64,000 bases of DNA, taken from contig JAPCWB010000001.1 in NCBI GenBank assembly GCA_025938935.1, positions 3,162,001-3,226,000 of the forward strand. Reading direction: 5' to 3'. Source of the stretch: Novosphingobium sp. MW5 (lineage in GTDB: Bacteria > Pseudomonadota > Alphaproteobacteria > Sphingomonadales > Sphingomonadaceae). The notes below the pieces were generated by a model. The model did not search any database. It was not told the DNA's origin and worked only from the letters and a program-made list of their open reading frames with translations. Below are positions 1-8,517 of the stretch, piece after piece (the first letter of the stretch is position 1; every line of letters begins with the position of its first letter). A program made the position numbers and the translations under genes.

Positions 1-1
1 T

Positions 2-508
2 GCCTTTTCGTGGATCGAATGGCCCGACAAGGCCACCCGCGACGCCGCGCACAAGGCAATGGAGGGCAATGCCGAAATGATGGCCATGCCCATGCCTTTC
101 GACGGCAAGCGCATGATTTTCGGCGGGTTCGAGGAACTGGTCCGCCACGGCGAGGACGGGCCGTACTTTCAGGGCTTCCTGATCCCGGTTCCCGAGGCCC
201 GGCGCGAGGATTACCGCAAGCTCGCCGAAGATTCATGGGACATGTTCGCCCGCCACGGGGCCAACAGCGTGGTCGAGACTTTTGGTACCGACGTGCCCCA
301 CGGCAAGCAGACCGACATGTACCGCGCGGTAAAGGCGGAACCCGGCGAAGGTATCGTGTTTTCATGGATGACCTGGCCTTCGCACGAAGTGGCCAAGGCC
401 GCGCAAGAGGCGATGGAGGCGGAAATGGAGGTCCCCGAAGACCTTCCGTTCAACGCGCAGCGCATGATCTGGGCCGGTTTCGAACCGGTCGTCGACCTGA
501 AAGCCTGA
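2..508 (+). CDS. DUF1428 family protein, tandem-domain, 5' truncated by window edge
   Basis: The reading frame is open from base 2 to a TGA ending at 508, so the true start lies upstream. The visible 168 residues hold the C-terminal half of one DUF1428 domain (FSWIEWP... then MPFDGKRMIFGGFE) followed by a second, complete DUF1428 domain that ends with the matching motifs FSWMTWP and LPFNAQRMIWAGFE. The repeated order shows an internal duplication; family members are usually single domains of about 117 residues. DUF1428 proteins belong to the ferredoxin-like dimeric alpha-beta barrel group and have no established reaction. The gene is first in a co-oriented series running to 4257, with the next start 12 bases downstream. 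The family is well supported; the function is not known. Confidence 0.82.
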   Translation, partial: AFSWIEWPDKATRDAAHKAMEGNAEMMAMPMPFDGKRMIFGGFEELVRHGEDGPYFQGFLIPVPEARREDYRKLAEDSWDMFARHGANSVVETFGTDVPHGKQTDMYRAVKAEPGEGIVFSWMTWPSHEVAKAAQEAMEAEMEVPEDLPFNAQRMIWAGFEPVVDLKA

Positions 509-519
509 GGAGAGCGCAG

Positions 520-1308
520 ATGGGTACCCTGCAGGGAAGCTGGATCTGGTACGAACTGATGACCACCGACGCGGCTGGGGCGAAGGCCTTTTACGAAGCC
601 GTGGTGGATGGCTGGAGCCTTCACCCCGGAACCGAGCAGACCGGCGGCTATGGCTTCATCGCCAATGCCGACGGCGGCATGACCGGCGGCGTGCTCACGC
701 TCACCAGCGAAATGTGCGAACACGGCGCGCGGCCCTGCTGGCTGGGCTACATTGGCGTTGACGATGTCGACGCGGCGCTGGTTGCGGTGGAGATGGCCGG
801 CGGCAAGGTGCTGATGCCCGCGCGCGATACTCCCGGCGCGGGGCGGATCGCCATGGTCGCCGATTGCTGCGGCGCGCCGTTCTACATCATGACCCCCACC
901 CCGCCCCCGGGCGGCGGCGAAAGCACAGCCTTCGCGCGCTTCGAAACGCTTGGCCGGTGCAGCTGGAACGAGCTGATGGCGGGCAACGATGTGACGGCGC
1001 TCGAATTCTACACCGGCCTGTTCGGCTGGCACACGCCCGAGCCGATGGACATGGGCGAATACGGCAAATATCACTTCGTCGAGCATGACGGGGTACCGAT
1101 CGGCGCGATCATGAAGAAGCTGCCGCAGGTGCCCGCCGCATCGTGGAACCACTACTTCCGCGTTGCCTCGATCGAGACGGCCAAGGCGTCGGTCGAGGCC
1201 AATGGCGGCAAGGTGATCAATGGCCCGATGCAGGTCCCGGGCGATGACTGGGTGATCCAGGGCATCGACCCGCAAGGCGCAATATTCAGCCTCGTCGGCG
1301 GCAAGTGA
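520..1308 (+). CDS. Two-domain VOC (glyoxalase/bleomycin resistance-like) family protein
   Basis: This 262-residue protein contains two glyoxalase-fold halves. The first (about residues 5-125) starts GSWIWYELMTTD and ends in PFYIMTP. The second (about 140-260) starts RCSWNELMAGND and ends GAIFSLVG. Two-domain VOC proteins of this length resemble the Cfp30B-type family rather than glyoxalase I. The start is the ATG at 520, preceded by GAGGAG; an open frame extends further upstream but overlaps the preceding gene and lacks family similarity. The substrate cannot be read from sequence; VOC proteins bind metals and act on or sequester small electrophiles or drugs. Confidence 0.87.
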   Translation: MGTLQGSWIWYELMTTDAAGAKAFYEAVVDGWSLHPGTEQTGGYGFIANADGGMTGGVLTLTSEMCEHGARPCWLGYIGVDDVDAALVAVEMAGGKVLMPARDTPGAGRIAMVADCCGAPFYIMTPTPPPGGGESTAFARFETLGRCSWNELMAGNDVTALEFYTGLFGWHTPEPMDMGEYGKYHFVEHDGVPIGAIMKKLPQVPAASWNHYFRVASIETAKASVEANGGKVINGPMQVPGDDWVIQGIDPQGAIFSLVGGK

Positions 1309-1377
1309 GCAAGGCTTGACCGCATCCCCCATGCGGTTCATGTTCTCACTTTGTTCACTTTCATGGGAGTCGAATCT

Positions 1378-2004
1378 ATGGCCGCCTATACCTTTTTCAC
1401 CAACCCGATGAGCCGCGGCCAGATTGCCCGCTGGGCACTGCACGAAGCCGGTGCAGACTACGAACAGGTGCTGGTCAACTGGCAGGACAAGCCCGCCGAA
1501 CTGCTCAAGGCCAACCCGATGGGCAAGGTGCCGACCCTGATCCACCACAGCGAGACCGGCGACCGGGTGATTACCGAATGCGCCGCCATCTGCGCCTATC
1601 TGGCCGAGGCGAACCCGGAGGCGGGGCTGCTCCCCTCGGACGCCGAACTCGCCGACTATTACCGCTGGATGTTCTTCGCCGCCGGGCCAGTCGAACAGGC
1701 CATCGTCGGCAAGTCGATGGGCTGGGACGTGCCAAAGGAGCGCGAGGGCATGGTCGGCTTCGGCAGCTTCGACCGCACGCTGGGCACCCTGCGCGATCAC
1801 TTTGCCGATCACCTTTACGTCTGCGGCACCCGCTTCACCATGGCCGACGTCTATGTCGGCAGCCAGGTCGACTGGGGGCTGACCTTCGGCTCGATCCCGC
1901 CTGAACCCGAACTGGTCGCCTATGCCGAACGGCTTCAGGGCCGCCCGCACTACAAGGCCGCCAAGGGCATCGACAACGACCTGATAGAGGAGATGCGCAA
2001 ATGA
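1378..2004 (+). CDS. Glutathione S-transferase family protein
   Basis: The 208-residue protein has a thioredoxin-fold N-terminal domain (TFFTNPMSRGQIARWALHEA, with Ser in the usual catalytic region), the glutathione-binding NPMGKVPTL loop with its cis-Pro, and ITECAAICAYL (the E-[ST] motif replaced by ECA). An all-helical C-terminal domain follows, with the N-capping-box region FTMADVYVG. I chose the ATG at 1378 because GGGAG lies 8 bases upstream; an in-frame ATG at 1351 is possible. The stop overlaps the next start by 4 bases. It probably conjugates or reduces electrophiles; the substrate is unknown. Confidence 0.87.
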   Translation: MAAYTFFTNPMSRGQIARWALHEAGADYEQVLVNWQDKPAELLKANPMGKVPTLIHHSETGDRVITECAAICAYLAEANPEAGLLPSDAELADYYRWMFFAAGPVEQAIVGKSMGWDVPKEREGMVGFGSFDRTLGTLRDHFADHLYVCGTRFTMADVYVGSQVDWGLTFGSIPPEPELVAYAERLQGRPHYKAAKGIDNDLIEEMRK

Positions 2005-2480
2005 CCGCCAAGAACAGGATCTGCCTGTGGTTCAACGGCGATGCCGAGGATGCGGCGAATTTCTACGCCGCGACCTTCCCGGATACCGAGGTGACCGCCG
2101 TCCACCGCGCCCCGTCCGACAACCCCAGCACGGATGCGGGAGCGGTTCTGGTCGTGGATTTCACCGTGCTGGGCTTGCCCTGCATGGGCCTCAACGGCGG
2201 ACCGGCCTTCAAGCACAGCGAGGCCTTCTCCTTCCAGGTCGCAACCGACGATCAGGCAGAGACTGACCGCTACTGGGACGCAATTGTCGGCAATGGCGGG
2301 CAAGTCAGCGACTGCGGCTGGTGCAAGGACAAGTGGGGCCTGTCGTGGCAGATCACCCCGCGCGTGCTGACCGAGGCGATGGCGGCCGGCGGCAACAAGG
2401 CCAAGCGCGCGTTCGAGGCGATGATGACCATGCAGAAGATCGACGTCGCCGCGATCGAAGCCGCGGTGGCCGGCGCATGA
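2001..2480 (+). CDS. PhnB-like VOC family protein (3-demethylubiquinone-9 3-methyltransferase domain)
   Basis: The 159-residue protein shows the hallmarks of the PhnB/DUF1428-neighbour VOC subgroup: ICLWFNGDAEDAANFYAATF near the N terminus, FTVLGLPCMGLNGGP in the middle, and the closing WCKDKWGLSWQITPRVL. The Pfam name refers to a methyltransferase, but proteins of this subgroup have no proven methyltransferase activity. The ATG overlaps the upstream GST stop (ATGA) and its own stop overlaps the next start, which implies translational coupling inside the 1-4.3 kb operon. Confidence 0.86.
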   Translation: MTAKNRICLWFNGDAEDAANFYAATFPDTEVTAVHRAPSDNPSTDAGAVLVVDFTVLGLPCMGLNGGPAFKHSEAFSFQVATDDQAETDRYWDAIVGNGGQVSDCGWCKDKWGLSWQITPRVLTEAMAAGGNKAKRAFEAMMTMQKIDVAAIEAAVAGA

Positions 2481-3149
2481 CCCGGCGAATAACCGGCGGC
2501 GCCTTCATCTCGCTCGACGGGGTGATCCAGTGGCCCGGGCGGACCCAGCGAGGATACAACTGGCGGCTTCACCGAGGGCGGCTGGGTGTTCCGCATGAAT
2601 GACGAGGAAGTCTTCGAAACAGTCGGATCGTGGTTTGCGGGTTCCTATGACCTGCTGCTCGGCCGCCGCACCTATGACATCTTCGCGGCTTACTGGCCCT
2701 TCGTCGAAGGCGAGGAAAAGCCGATGGGCGAAGCCTTTGATGCCGCCGGAAAGCACGTGTTGATGCGCAGCAGCCAGCCGCTGGACTGGGCAAACAGCCA
2801 CCGGCTGTCAGGCGTGGAGGACGTTGCCAAGCTCAAGGCCAGCGAGGGTCCTGATCTCGTCATTCAGGGTTCCAGCACGATTTACCCAGCCCTGCTCGCA
2901 GCCGGGCTGATCGACCGGCTCTCGCTGATCATTTACCCGATCGTGCTCGGCAAGGGGAAGCGGCTGTTTGGCGAAGGCACGGCGCCGGGCCTGCTCAAGC
3001 TCGTCGACAGCCGCGTCACCAGCAAGGGCACGATCATCGCCACTTACGAACCCGGCGGGACAATACCGGCCACGGGTGACTTCCCCCAGCCCAGCACCAG
3101 CGCGGCAGAGGCCGAACGGCAGCGCCGCATGGCGGAGGGAACCTGGTGA
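2477..3149 (+). pseudogene. Dihydrofolate reductase-like (RibD C-terminal domain) protein, single-base frameshift near 2531-2539
   Basis: Translation from the ATG at 2477 begins MTRRITGGAFISLDGVIQ, the standard start of the DHFR/RibD_C family. It then runs out of frame and stops at 2602. The frame one base on continues with GGPSEDTTGGFTEGGWVF, the expected next segment, and runs on through LLLGRRTYDIFAAYWP and IYPIVLGKGKRLF to 3149. The span of 673 bases is one base too long. Removing T2531 or one G of 2537-2539 restores a protein of about 223 residues. Members reduce small pterin- or flavin-like substrates with NADPH, but the role of this paralogue is unknown. It overlaps both neighbours, so the operon context is intact. 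An assembly indel is as likely as a true mutation. Confidence 0.82.
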
Positions 3150-3802
3150 TGCTGCTGCTCTACGGCCATCCGTTCTCCTCCTACACGTGGAAAGCGCAGA
3201 TCGCGCTCCATGCGCTCGGGCTCGATTACGAACTAAAGGAGCTCGGCGACCCCGCGACTTGCGAGAACTGGAAGGTGGTCAACGCCGCCGGTCCGCAGGG
3301 CCAGTTCCCGGTGCTGGTCGATGGCGAGAACGTGATCTTCGAAGCAAGCTGCGTGGTCGAATATCTCGATCTCAACTTCCCCGGCGCGCGCAAGCTGATC
3401 CCCGCCGACCCCCACGCCGCGCTTGGCGTCCGGATGCTGGACCGCGTGTTCGACAACCACGTGATGAATATCATGCAGCGCGCCGTTGCGGAGCATCTGG
3501 CCAAACCGGATCCCGACCCGGAAGTCATGGCCGATGTCCGCCGCCGCTTGCACCGATCCTATGCCTGGCTGGAAGGCTGGCTGGCGCATTACGACCAGCC
3601 CGCCGATCACCTCACCCTGATCGAATGCGCCGCCGCGCCAAGCCTGCTCTATGCCGACTGGGTGGAGCAGATCACCGAGACCTACCCCCGATTAAAAGCG
3701 TGGCGCGCGAAGCTCAACGCCATGCCCGAGGTTTTGCGCTGCATCGAGGCGGCGCGCTATTTCCGTCCCAACTTCCCACTCGGCGCACCCGACCGGGATT
3801 AG
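3149..3802 (+). CDS. Glutathione S-transferase family protein
   Basis: This is the second GST of the operon, 217 residues. The N-terminal thioredoxin-like domain reads LLLYGHPFSSYTWKAQIALHA (Ser/Tyr catalytic region), followed by GPQGQFPVLVDG with the cis-Pro, and EASCVVEYLD in place of the canonical ES motif. The helical domain contains LTLIECAAAPSLLYADW. The ATG at 3149 overlaps the upstream stop by one base; a GTG at 3146 is an alternative. It shares little sequence with the GST at 1378, so the pair is not a recent duplication. Specificity is unknown. Confidence 0.87.
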   Translation: MLLLYGHPFSSYTWKAQIALHALGLDYELKELGDPATCENWKVVNAAGPQGQFPVLVDGENVIFEASCVVEYLDLNFPGARKLIPADPHAALGVRMLDRVFDNHVMNIMQRAVAEHLAKPDPDPEVMADVRRRLHRSYAWLEGWLAHYDQPADHLTLIECAAAPSLLYADWVEQITETYPRLKAWRAKLNAMPEVLRCIEAARYFRPNFPLGAPDRD

Positions 3803-3810
3803 GTACAAGG

Positions 3811-4257
3811 ATGCCCCAAATGACCGAGCTCTCCATAACCCGCTTCATTGCCGCCCCGCCGGAAAAGGTCTGGGACATCATGACGAACCGCATCGAGGAA
3901 TGGTGGTGCCCCACGCCATGGCGCGCCGAATTCGATGGTCTGGAGCGGCGCGCGGGCGGCGCTTCCAACTGCACCATGTACGGCCCCGATGGCGAGGTTC
4001 ACCCCCATCCGGGAATGGTGCTGGCTTGGGACGAAGGTAAGCGGTTCGCCTTTACCGATGCCATTGTCGGCGATCTTCAGCCCGCCGGGCCGTTCATGAT
4101 CGGCATATGGTCGGTCGAACCGGAAGGGGATGGCACCCGCTACACCGCCGTCGCGCGGCATTGGAGCGAGGACGACGCGAAACGCCACGCCGAGATGGGC
4201 TTCGAGGAAGGCTGGGGTGCCTGCGCCGACCAGCTTGCCGCGCTGTGCGAAGGGTAG
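3811..4257 (+). CDS. SRPBCC (AHSA1/START-like) family protein
   Basis: The 148-residue protein opens with LSITRFIAAPPEKVWDIMT, the signature of AHSA1-type SRPBCC domains, and contains the WWCPTPW segment and the C-terminal helix GFEEGWGACADQLAAL typical of the family. Such proteins form a deep hydrophobic pocket and often sit beside VOC, DHFR-like and DUF1428 genes, as here. Starts at 3811 or 3820 are both possible. It is the last gene of the leading operon; the next gene converges on it with 4 bases between the stops. Confidence 0.86.
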   Translation: MPQMTELSITRFIAAPPEKVWDIMTNRIEEWWCPTPWRAEFDGLERRAGGASNCTMYGPDGEVHPHPGMVLAWDEGKRFAFTDAIVGDLQPAGPFMIGIWSVEPEGDGTRYTAVARHWSEDDAKRHAEMGFEEGWGACADQLAALCEG

Positions 4258-4261
4258 GCGC

Positions 4262-4849
4262 CTAGGCGAACACGCTCGATTTCCGCAGCAGCTGATAAGC
4301 CTCGACCACGCGCTGCAAACGCGTCTCGAAGCTGCGATCGCCGCCGTTGCGGTCTGGGTGGTACTGCCGAACCAGTTCGGAATAGCGGCTGCGCAGGTCG
4401 CGGCGCTCAGCGTCGATTTCGAGGCCCAGGGTGGTCAGCGCCTCACGCTCTTCGCCCGTCACGGCGCGGCCGTCCTTGCGCTGCTTCGGCATCCTCGACC
4501 GCGCCCGGCCGGAGATAGCCTCGAGCGGATCGGCAAAGTCTGCCCAGCGCGGGGCGGAATCGATCCCGGCGGTAGGGCGGAAGGCGCGGGTTTCGCGGTC
4601 CCACCCGGCAATAGGGCTTTGCGCCTGCCAGATTTCCTCTGCCGTCATTCCGGCAAAGGCATCGTACTTCGCGTTGAATTCCCTCACGTGGTCAAGGCAG
4701 AACCAGCGGTAATCGCCGGGTCCATCAAAGCCCGAGGCACGGGCGCCGGGCGCGCGGAATTCGCCCACATCGCGGCAGCCACGCCAGTCACACGGGCGGC
4801 CCCTGCCCTCAACCCGTCCATGGAATCGATCATGCTTCACGCCTTCCAC
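4262..4849 (-). CDS. J-domain (DnaJ-like) protein
   Basis: The 195-residue protein has its J domain at the C terminus (about residues 133-192). It contains the HPD signature as QYHPDRNGG, preceded by LRSRYSELVR and followed by FETRLQRVVEAYQLL. A single C-terminal J domain with a cysteine-containing N-terminal half (CDWRGC, WFCLDHV) matches the small alphaproteobacterial DnaJ-like family, not classical DnaJ, as no G/F region or zinc-finger repeats are present. It probably stimulates an Hsp70 partner. Translation starts at a GTG at 4849 or an internal GTG at 4840. It is divergent from bolA, 43 bases away. Confidence 0.85.
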   Translation of the reverse strand: MEGVKHDRFHGRVEGRGRPCDWRGCRDVGEFRAPGARASGFDGPGDYRWFCLDHVREFNAKYDAFAGMTAEEIWQAQSPIAGWDRETRAFRPTAGIDSAPRWADFADPLEAISGRARSRMPKQRKDGRAVTGEEREALTTLGLEIDAERRDLRSRYSELVRQYHPDRNGGDRSFETRLQRVVEAYQLLRKSSVFA

Positions 4850-4892
4850 ATGGCGATGGATGCGCTAGAAGGGAAGACCAAGGAGATGTCCT

Positions 4893-5171
4893 GTGTCCGG
4901 TCCCGTACAATCTGAAATGGAAGCGCTGCTGACCGCCGCCTTCGCCCCCACCCGCCTCGCCGTGATCAACGACAGCGCCCACCACCACGGCCATTCGGGC
5001 GACGATGGCTCAGGGGAATCGCACTTTACGGTCGAGATCGAGAGCGCGGCTTTCACCGGCGTGAACCGCGTCCAGCGCCAGCGCATGGTCAATGCCGCGC
5101 TGGGAGACATTCCCGGCCAGCGAGTCCATGCCCTCGCCCTGAAAGTCAGCGCCCCAGGGGAAGCGGCATGA
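4893..5171 (+). CDS. bolA: BolA family protein
   Basis: The 92-residue protein has the BolA fold signature: LAVINDSAHHHGHSG, then ESHFTVEIESAAFTGVNRVQRQRMVNAALGD. BolA proteins partner with monothiol glutaredoxins to handle Fe-S clusters; no glutaredoxin gene is adjacent here. It starts at GTG 4893 with AAGGAGA upstream. Its stop overlaps the pirin start by 4 bases, giving an operon bolA-pirin-hydrolase. Confidence 0.88.
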   Translation: MSGPVQSEMEALLTAAFAPTRLAVINDSAHHHGHSGDDGSGESHFTVEIESAAFTGVNRVQRQRMVNAALGDIPGQRVHALALKVSAPGEAA

Positions 5172-6052
5172 GCATCATCCAGGAAATCACCCCCGTCACG
5201 CATGACCTCGGTGCATTTCAGGTCCGCCGTGTACTGCCATCGCCAAAGCGCACGATGGTGGGTCCCTTCATCTTCGTCGACCAGTTCGGGCCCTCGCAGC
5301 TCAAGCTGGGCGAAGCGATGGACGTGCGGCCCCACCCGCACATCAACCTCGCCACTGTGACATGGCTGTTCGAAGGCGCGATCGACCACCGCGACTCCCT
5401 TGGCTCCTTCGCCACGATCCGCCCCGGACAGGTCAACCTGATGACTGCAGGGCGCGGCATCGTCCATTCGGAGCGTTCGCCGCAAGAGGAACGACCCAAG
5501 CCGCCGCGCCTCTATGGCATGCAGACCTGGCTGGCCCTGCCCGACGGGATGGAGGAGATCGATCCCGCTTTCGAATCGCGACAGGACCTGCCGCAGGTGG
5601 AGGACACCTGCGCCACCGCCCGCGTCATCATGGGCAGCCTGTGGGGCGCGAAGGCGCCAACCACCTGCCATGCCGAAACGATCTATGCCGAGATCATGCT
5701 GGCCGCCGGCGGCTCGATCCCCATCGATGCCGAGGCGGACGAGCGCGCGGTCATGCTCGTCGGCGGCGAGGCCAAGATCGGCGGGCAGGACCTGCCGCTC
5801 TACACGCTGGTCGTGCTTGCGCCGGGTGAGGTGATGACGCTGACTTCGGACAAGGGCGGCCGGGTGATGCTGCTGGGCGGTGAGGCATTCACCACCAAGC
5901 GCCATGTCTGGTGGAACTTCGTCTCATCCCGCCGGGACCGGATCGAACAGGCCAAGGCCGACTGGACCGAAGGCCGTTTCCCCAAGGTGCCGGGTGACGA
6001 GATCGAATGGATCCCGATCCCCGAACGCCCGCTGACAAGGAGCGCCGAATGA
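5168..6052 (+). CDS. Pirin family protein
   Basis: The 294-residue bicupin carries the pirin N-terminal motifs: KRTMVGPFIFVDQFGP, the metal-binding HPHINLATVTWLFEGAIDHRDS, and NLMTAGRGIVHSERSP (His, His, His, Glu ligands). The C-terminal pirin_C cupin spans about 170-280. Bacterial pirins are nuclear-pirin homologues with variable roles such as quercetinase activity or redox-linked regulation; the role here is not evident. It overlaps bolA and the following hydrolase by 4 bases each. Confidence 0.9.
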   Translation: MSIIQEITPVTHDLGAFQVRRVLPSPKRTMVGPFIFVDQFGPSQLKLGEAMDVRPHPHINLATVTWLFEGAIDHRDSLGSFATIRPGQVNLMTAGRGIVHSERSPQEERPKPPRLYGMQTWLALPDGMEEIDPAFESRQDLPQVEDTCATARVIMGSLWGAKAPTTCHAETIYAEIMLAAGGSIPIDAEADERAVMLVGGEAKIGGQDLPLYTLVVLAPGEVMTLTSDKGGRVMLLGGEAFTTKRHVWWNFVSSRRDRIEQAKADWTEGRFPKVPGDEIEWIPIPERPLTRSAE

Positions 6053-6931
6053 AGCGTGTCACCCTCGCCTCGGGCATCGAGCTCGACGTCATCGATGCCG
6101 GTCCGCAGGACGGCGAGGCGCTGATCTTCCTCCACGGCTTCCCCGAAAGCCACCGCACCTGGCGGCACCAGATCGCGCACCTGTCCGGTCGCTACCGCTG
6201 CGTCGCGCCCGACCAGCGCGGCTATCGCGGATCGTCGAAACCGCAGGACGTTGCCAGCTACACGCCCGACAAGCTCATTGGCGACGTCTTCCAGCTCGCC
6301 GATGCGCTCGGCATCGGGCAGTTCACCGTGATCGGCCATGACTGGGGCGGCGCGATTGCCTGGGGCGTGGCGATCATGGGCCAGTGGCAGCCGCGTGACC
6401 CGCGCCATCATCGCCAATGCCCCGCACCCCATGCTGTTCCAGAAGCTGCAATGGCTGAACGAGGAGCAGCGCGCGGCGAGCCAATACATCCGCGAATTCC
6501 GCGACCCCGCCAACGATGCGCTGGTGCGCGAGCACGGCCTTGCCGGACTGCTGCTCAAGGCGGTGAAGTGGGAAGGTGCCAAGCCCGAGCCCGAGGTCCG
6601 CGATGCCCAGTTTGCCGACTGGCAGGACCGCGACGCCGCCTTCGCCATGCTCAACTGGTACCGCGCTTCACCGGTCGAAGTGCCGACGATGGACGAGCCA
6701 TTCACCCTGCCCGACGGCTGGCAGGACCTGCCGCTGCCGCCGCTGCAAATCCCCACGCTGGTGATCTGGGCGATGGATGACCTTGCCCTTCCCGCCTGCA
6801 ATCTCGACGGAATGGAAGAGGTCGTGCCGAACATGACCCTCGCCCCGGTTCACGGATGCGGCCATTTCGTGCCTTGGGAGGATGCGGCGGCAGTCAACAC
6901 CGCGATCGACGCGTTTCTCGCCTCTACCTGA
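6049..6931 (+). pseudogene. Alpha/beta hydrolase (epoxide hydrolase-like), single-base frameshift near 6385
   Basis: The N-terminal part has the oxyanion-hole motif LHGFPESHRTW and the nucleophile elbow VIGHDWGGAIAW, which is the Asp-nucleophile pattern (H-D-W-G-G) of epoxide hydrolases and haloalkane dehalogenases. After about residue 112 the frame is lost. The next frame carries VTRAIIANAPHP, a cap domain, the acid-loop region (VIWAMDDLALP) and the catalytic His region HGCGHFVPWE, ending at 6931. The span of 883 bases has one surplus base. Deleting T6385 in CCAGTGGC restores a protein of about 293 residues. It would hydrolyse epoxides or esters. The stop overlaps the convergent M28 gene by 8 bases. 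Confidence 0.84.
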
Positions 6932-8414
6932 CGGCGGCCGGCACTTTTCGCGTATCGGCAAAGAAGCGGCCGAGCGCGACGTGGAACTGCACGTCCTGCG
7001 CCGCACCGCCCAGCTCGATCTTCGGCGAGGCGATGTCGGTCGGCCGGTGGTAGTCGGTCTCGAAATACTTTTCCATCCGCGCCAGGTCTCCATAGGCGCT
7101 GGTAACCATCACGGTTGGCACGTCATGCTTGAGCAGGGCCCAGCCGTCCTGCCGCTTCACATAGGCATTTGCGCCGTTGTCCGCTGTAATCAGCTTGCGC
7201 TTCTCCGCCTTGGCGACCTGCGCGATCAGCGGATCGAGCTTCGTCATCCCCAGGCCGACAATCGCCAGCGGCGTATTGGCGGGAGCAATGGCGATGGAAT
7301 CGAGATTGAACGCGGCGACAAAGGAGGTCAGCGGGATCGGCGGGTTCTCGGCAAAAGCCTGGGCACCGAGCAGGCCCAGCTCTTCCGCTGTGGTCGCAAG
7401 GAAATAGATATCCCGATCCGGCGCAGGGCCCTTGGCCAGACGCGCGGCGATCTCGGTCAGGCCGGCGAGGCCGCTGGCATTGTCGATCGCGCCGTTGCAG
7501 ATCAGGTTTTCCGCCGGCGGTTCGGCACACTGGCCGAAGTGGTCCCAGTGGGCGAGAAACAGCACGGCCCCCGCATCGGGTTTGCGCCCGGCGATCTTGC
7601 CGATCAGGTTGTGCGTCTTGATCCGCGTCTCGCGCGTCGTTGCCTCCAGCGTTGCGGTCATGTCGAGCGCGCGAGGGGCAAAGGCTGGCGCGGAAGCCTC
7701 GCGCTCGAGCGCGGCAAGCGACTGGCCGACGGGTGAGAGCAGGCTTTCAAAGGCCTCGTTGGTAATGAAGCCCTCAAGGTCACCGCCCAGCTTCTCGCTC
7801 GCCAGGGCATAGCCCGACCGTTTGCGCCGGGCGGAAACCTCGGCAATCGTGCGTTCGCCATCAAGAACGGTGAGGACGGCGCCGGCTCCGGCCCGCAGCA
7901 GGCTGTCCTGCCGCTTGCCATCATCCTCCGCGCCCGAAAGCAGCACGGCGACCCGGCCAGCCAGCTCTGCGCGCGAATAGTCCGCCTGCCCCTTGCCGAC
8001 AAAGAGCAGCGGCGCGTTGGTGAGAAGCGAGCGCTGGCCCGAGGTGAGCATCAGCACCTCGGCCTGAGGCAGGGCAATCGGCTTGCCCTTGCGCATGAAC
8101 ATCGCAGTCGAACCGGCCGGTTCGCGTGCCACCAGCGTCACGGGCTTGAACCATTCGTGGCCGGGATCGTTGGTGCCCGATTGCAAGCCCATCTCGAACC
8201 ACTTGCGACCGAGGTAGCGCAGCGTCTTTTCCTCACCATCGGTGCCGGGTTCGCGGCCGCCATACTCGGCACTGGCGAGGACCGTGATGTGCGCGCGCAG
8301 CGCTGCTTCAAGCGCCTTGTCGCGCGGGGCTGCCGAGGCGGGAGTACCGAGAACGCAGGAGACCGCGGCGCAAATCAGCGCAATTCGGTTCATCTTGCGC
8401 GAGGCTCGGTTCAT
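6924..8414 (-). CDS. M28 family zinc metallopeptidase, exported
   Basis: The 496-residue protein has an N-terminal signal peptide (MNRIALICAAVSCVLGTPASA, starting at Met1 or Met8). A protease-associated insert (about 120-230) precedes a C-terminal M28 domain. Candidate zinc ligands and catalytic residues are visible in order: HWDHFG, DNASG, TTAEELG with the Glu pair, FNLDS and DYHRPTD. The family comprises secreted or periplasmic di-zinc aminopeptidases. It is monocistronic in appearance and converges on the epoxide hydrolase with an 8-base overlap. Confidence 0.9.
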   Translation of the reverse strand: MNRASRKMNRIALICAAVSCVLGTPASAAPRDKALEAALRAHITVLASAEYGGREPGTDGEEKTLRYLGRKWFEMGLQSGTNDPGHEWFKPVTLVAREPAGSTAMFMRKGKPIALPQAEVLMLTSGQRSLLTNAPLLFVGKGQADYSRAELAGRVAVLLSGAEDDGKRQDSLLRAGAGAVLTVLDGERTIAEVSARRKRSGYALASEKLGGDLEGFITNEAFESLLSPVGQSLAALEREASAPAFAPRALDMTATLEATTRETRIKTHNLIGKIAGRKPDAGAVLFLAHWDHFGQCAEPPAENLICNGAIDNASGLAGLTEIAARLAKGPAPDRDIYFLATTAEELGLLGAQAFAENPPIPLTSFVAAFNLDSIAIAPANTPLAIVGLGMTKLDPLIAQVAKAEKRKLITADNGANAYVKRQDGWALLKHDVPTVMVTSAYGDLARMEKYFETDYHRPTDIASPKIELGGAAQDVQFHVALGRFFADTRKVPAAVR

Positions 8415-8517
8415 CGACGCAAGATATGCGGCTTGCCGAAGCTTTCGACAAGCGGGCGGAAACGAAATTTCGCCTTTGTGGCAACCGGGTAACGGTATCG
8501 TTCACGCCTGCCTTCGA

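Noticed and set aside
211..1950. 579-residue open frame on the minus strand
   Set aside because: It lies opposite the DUF1428, VOC and GST genes, which have clear family motifs and ribosome binding sites.
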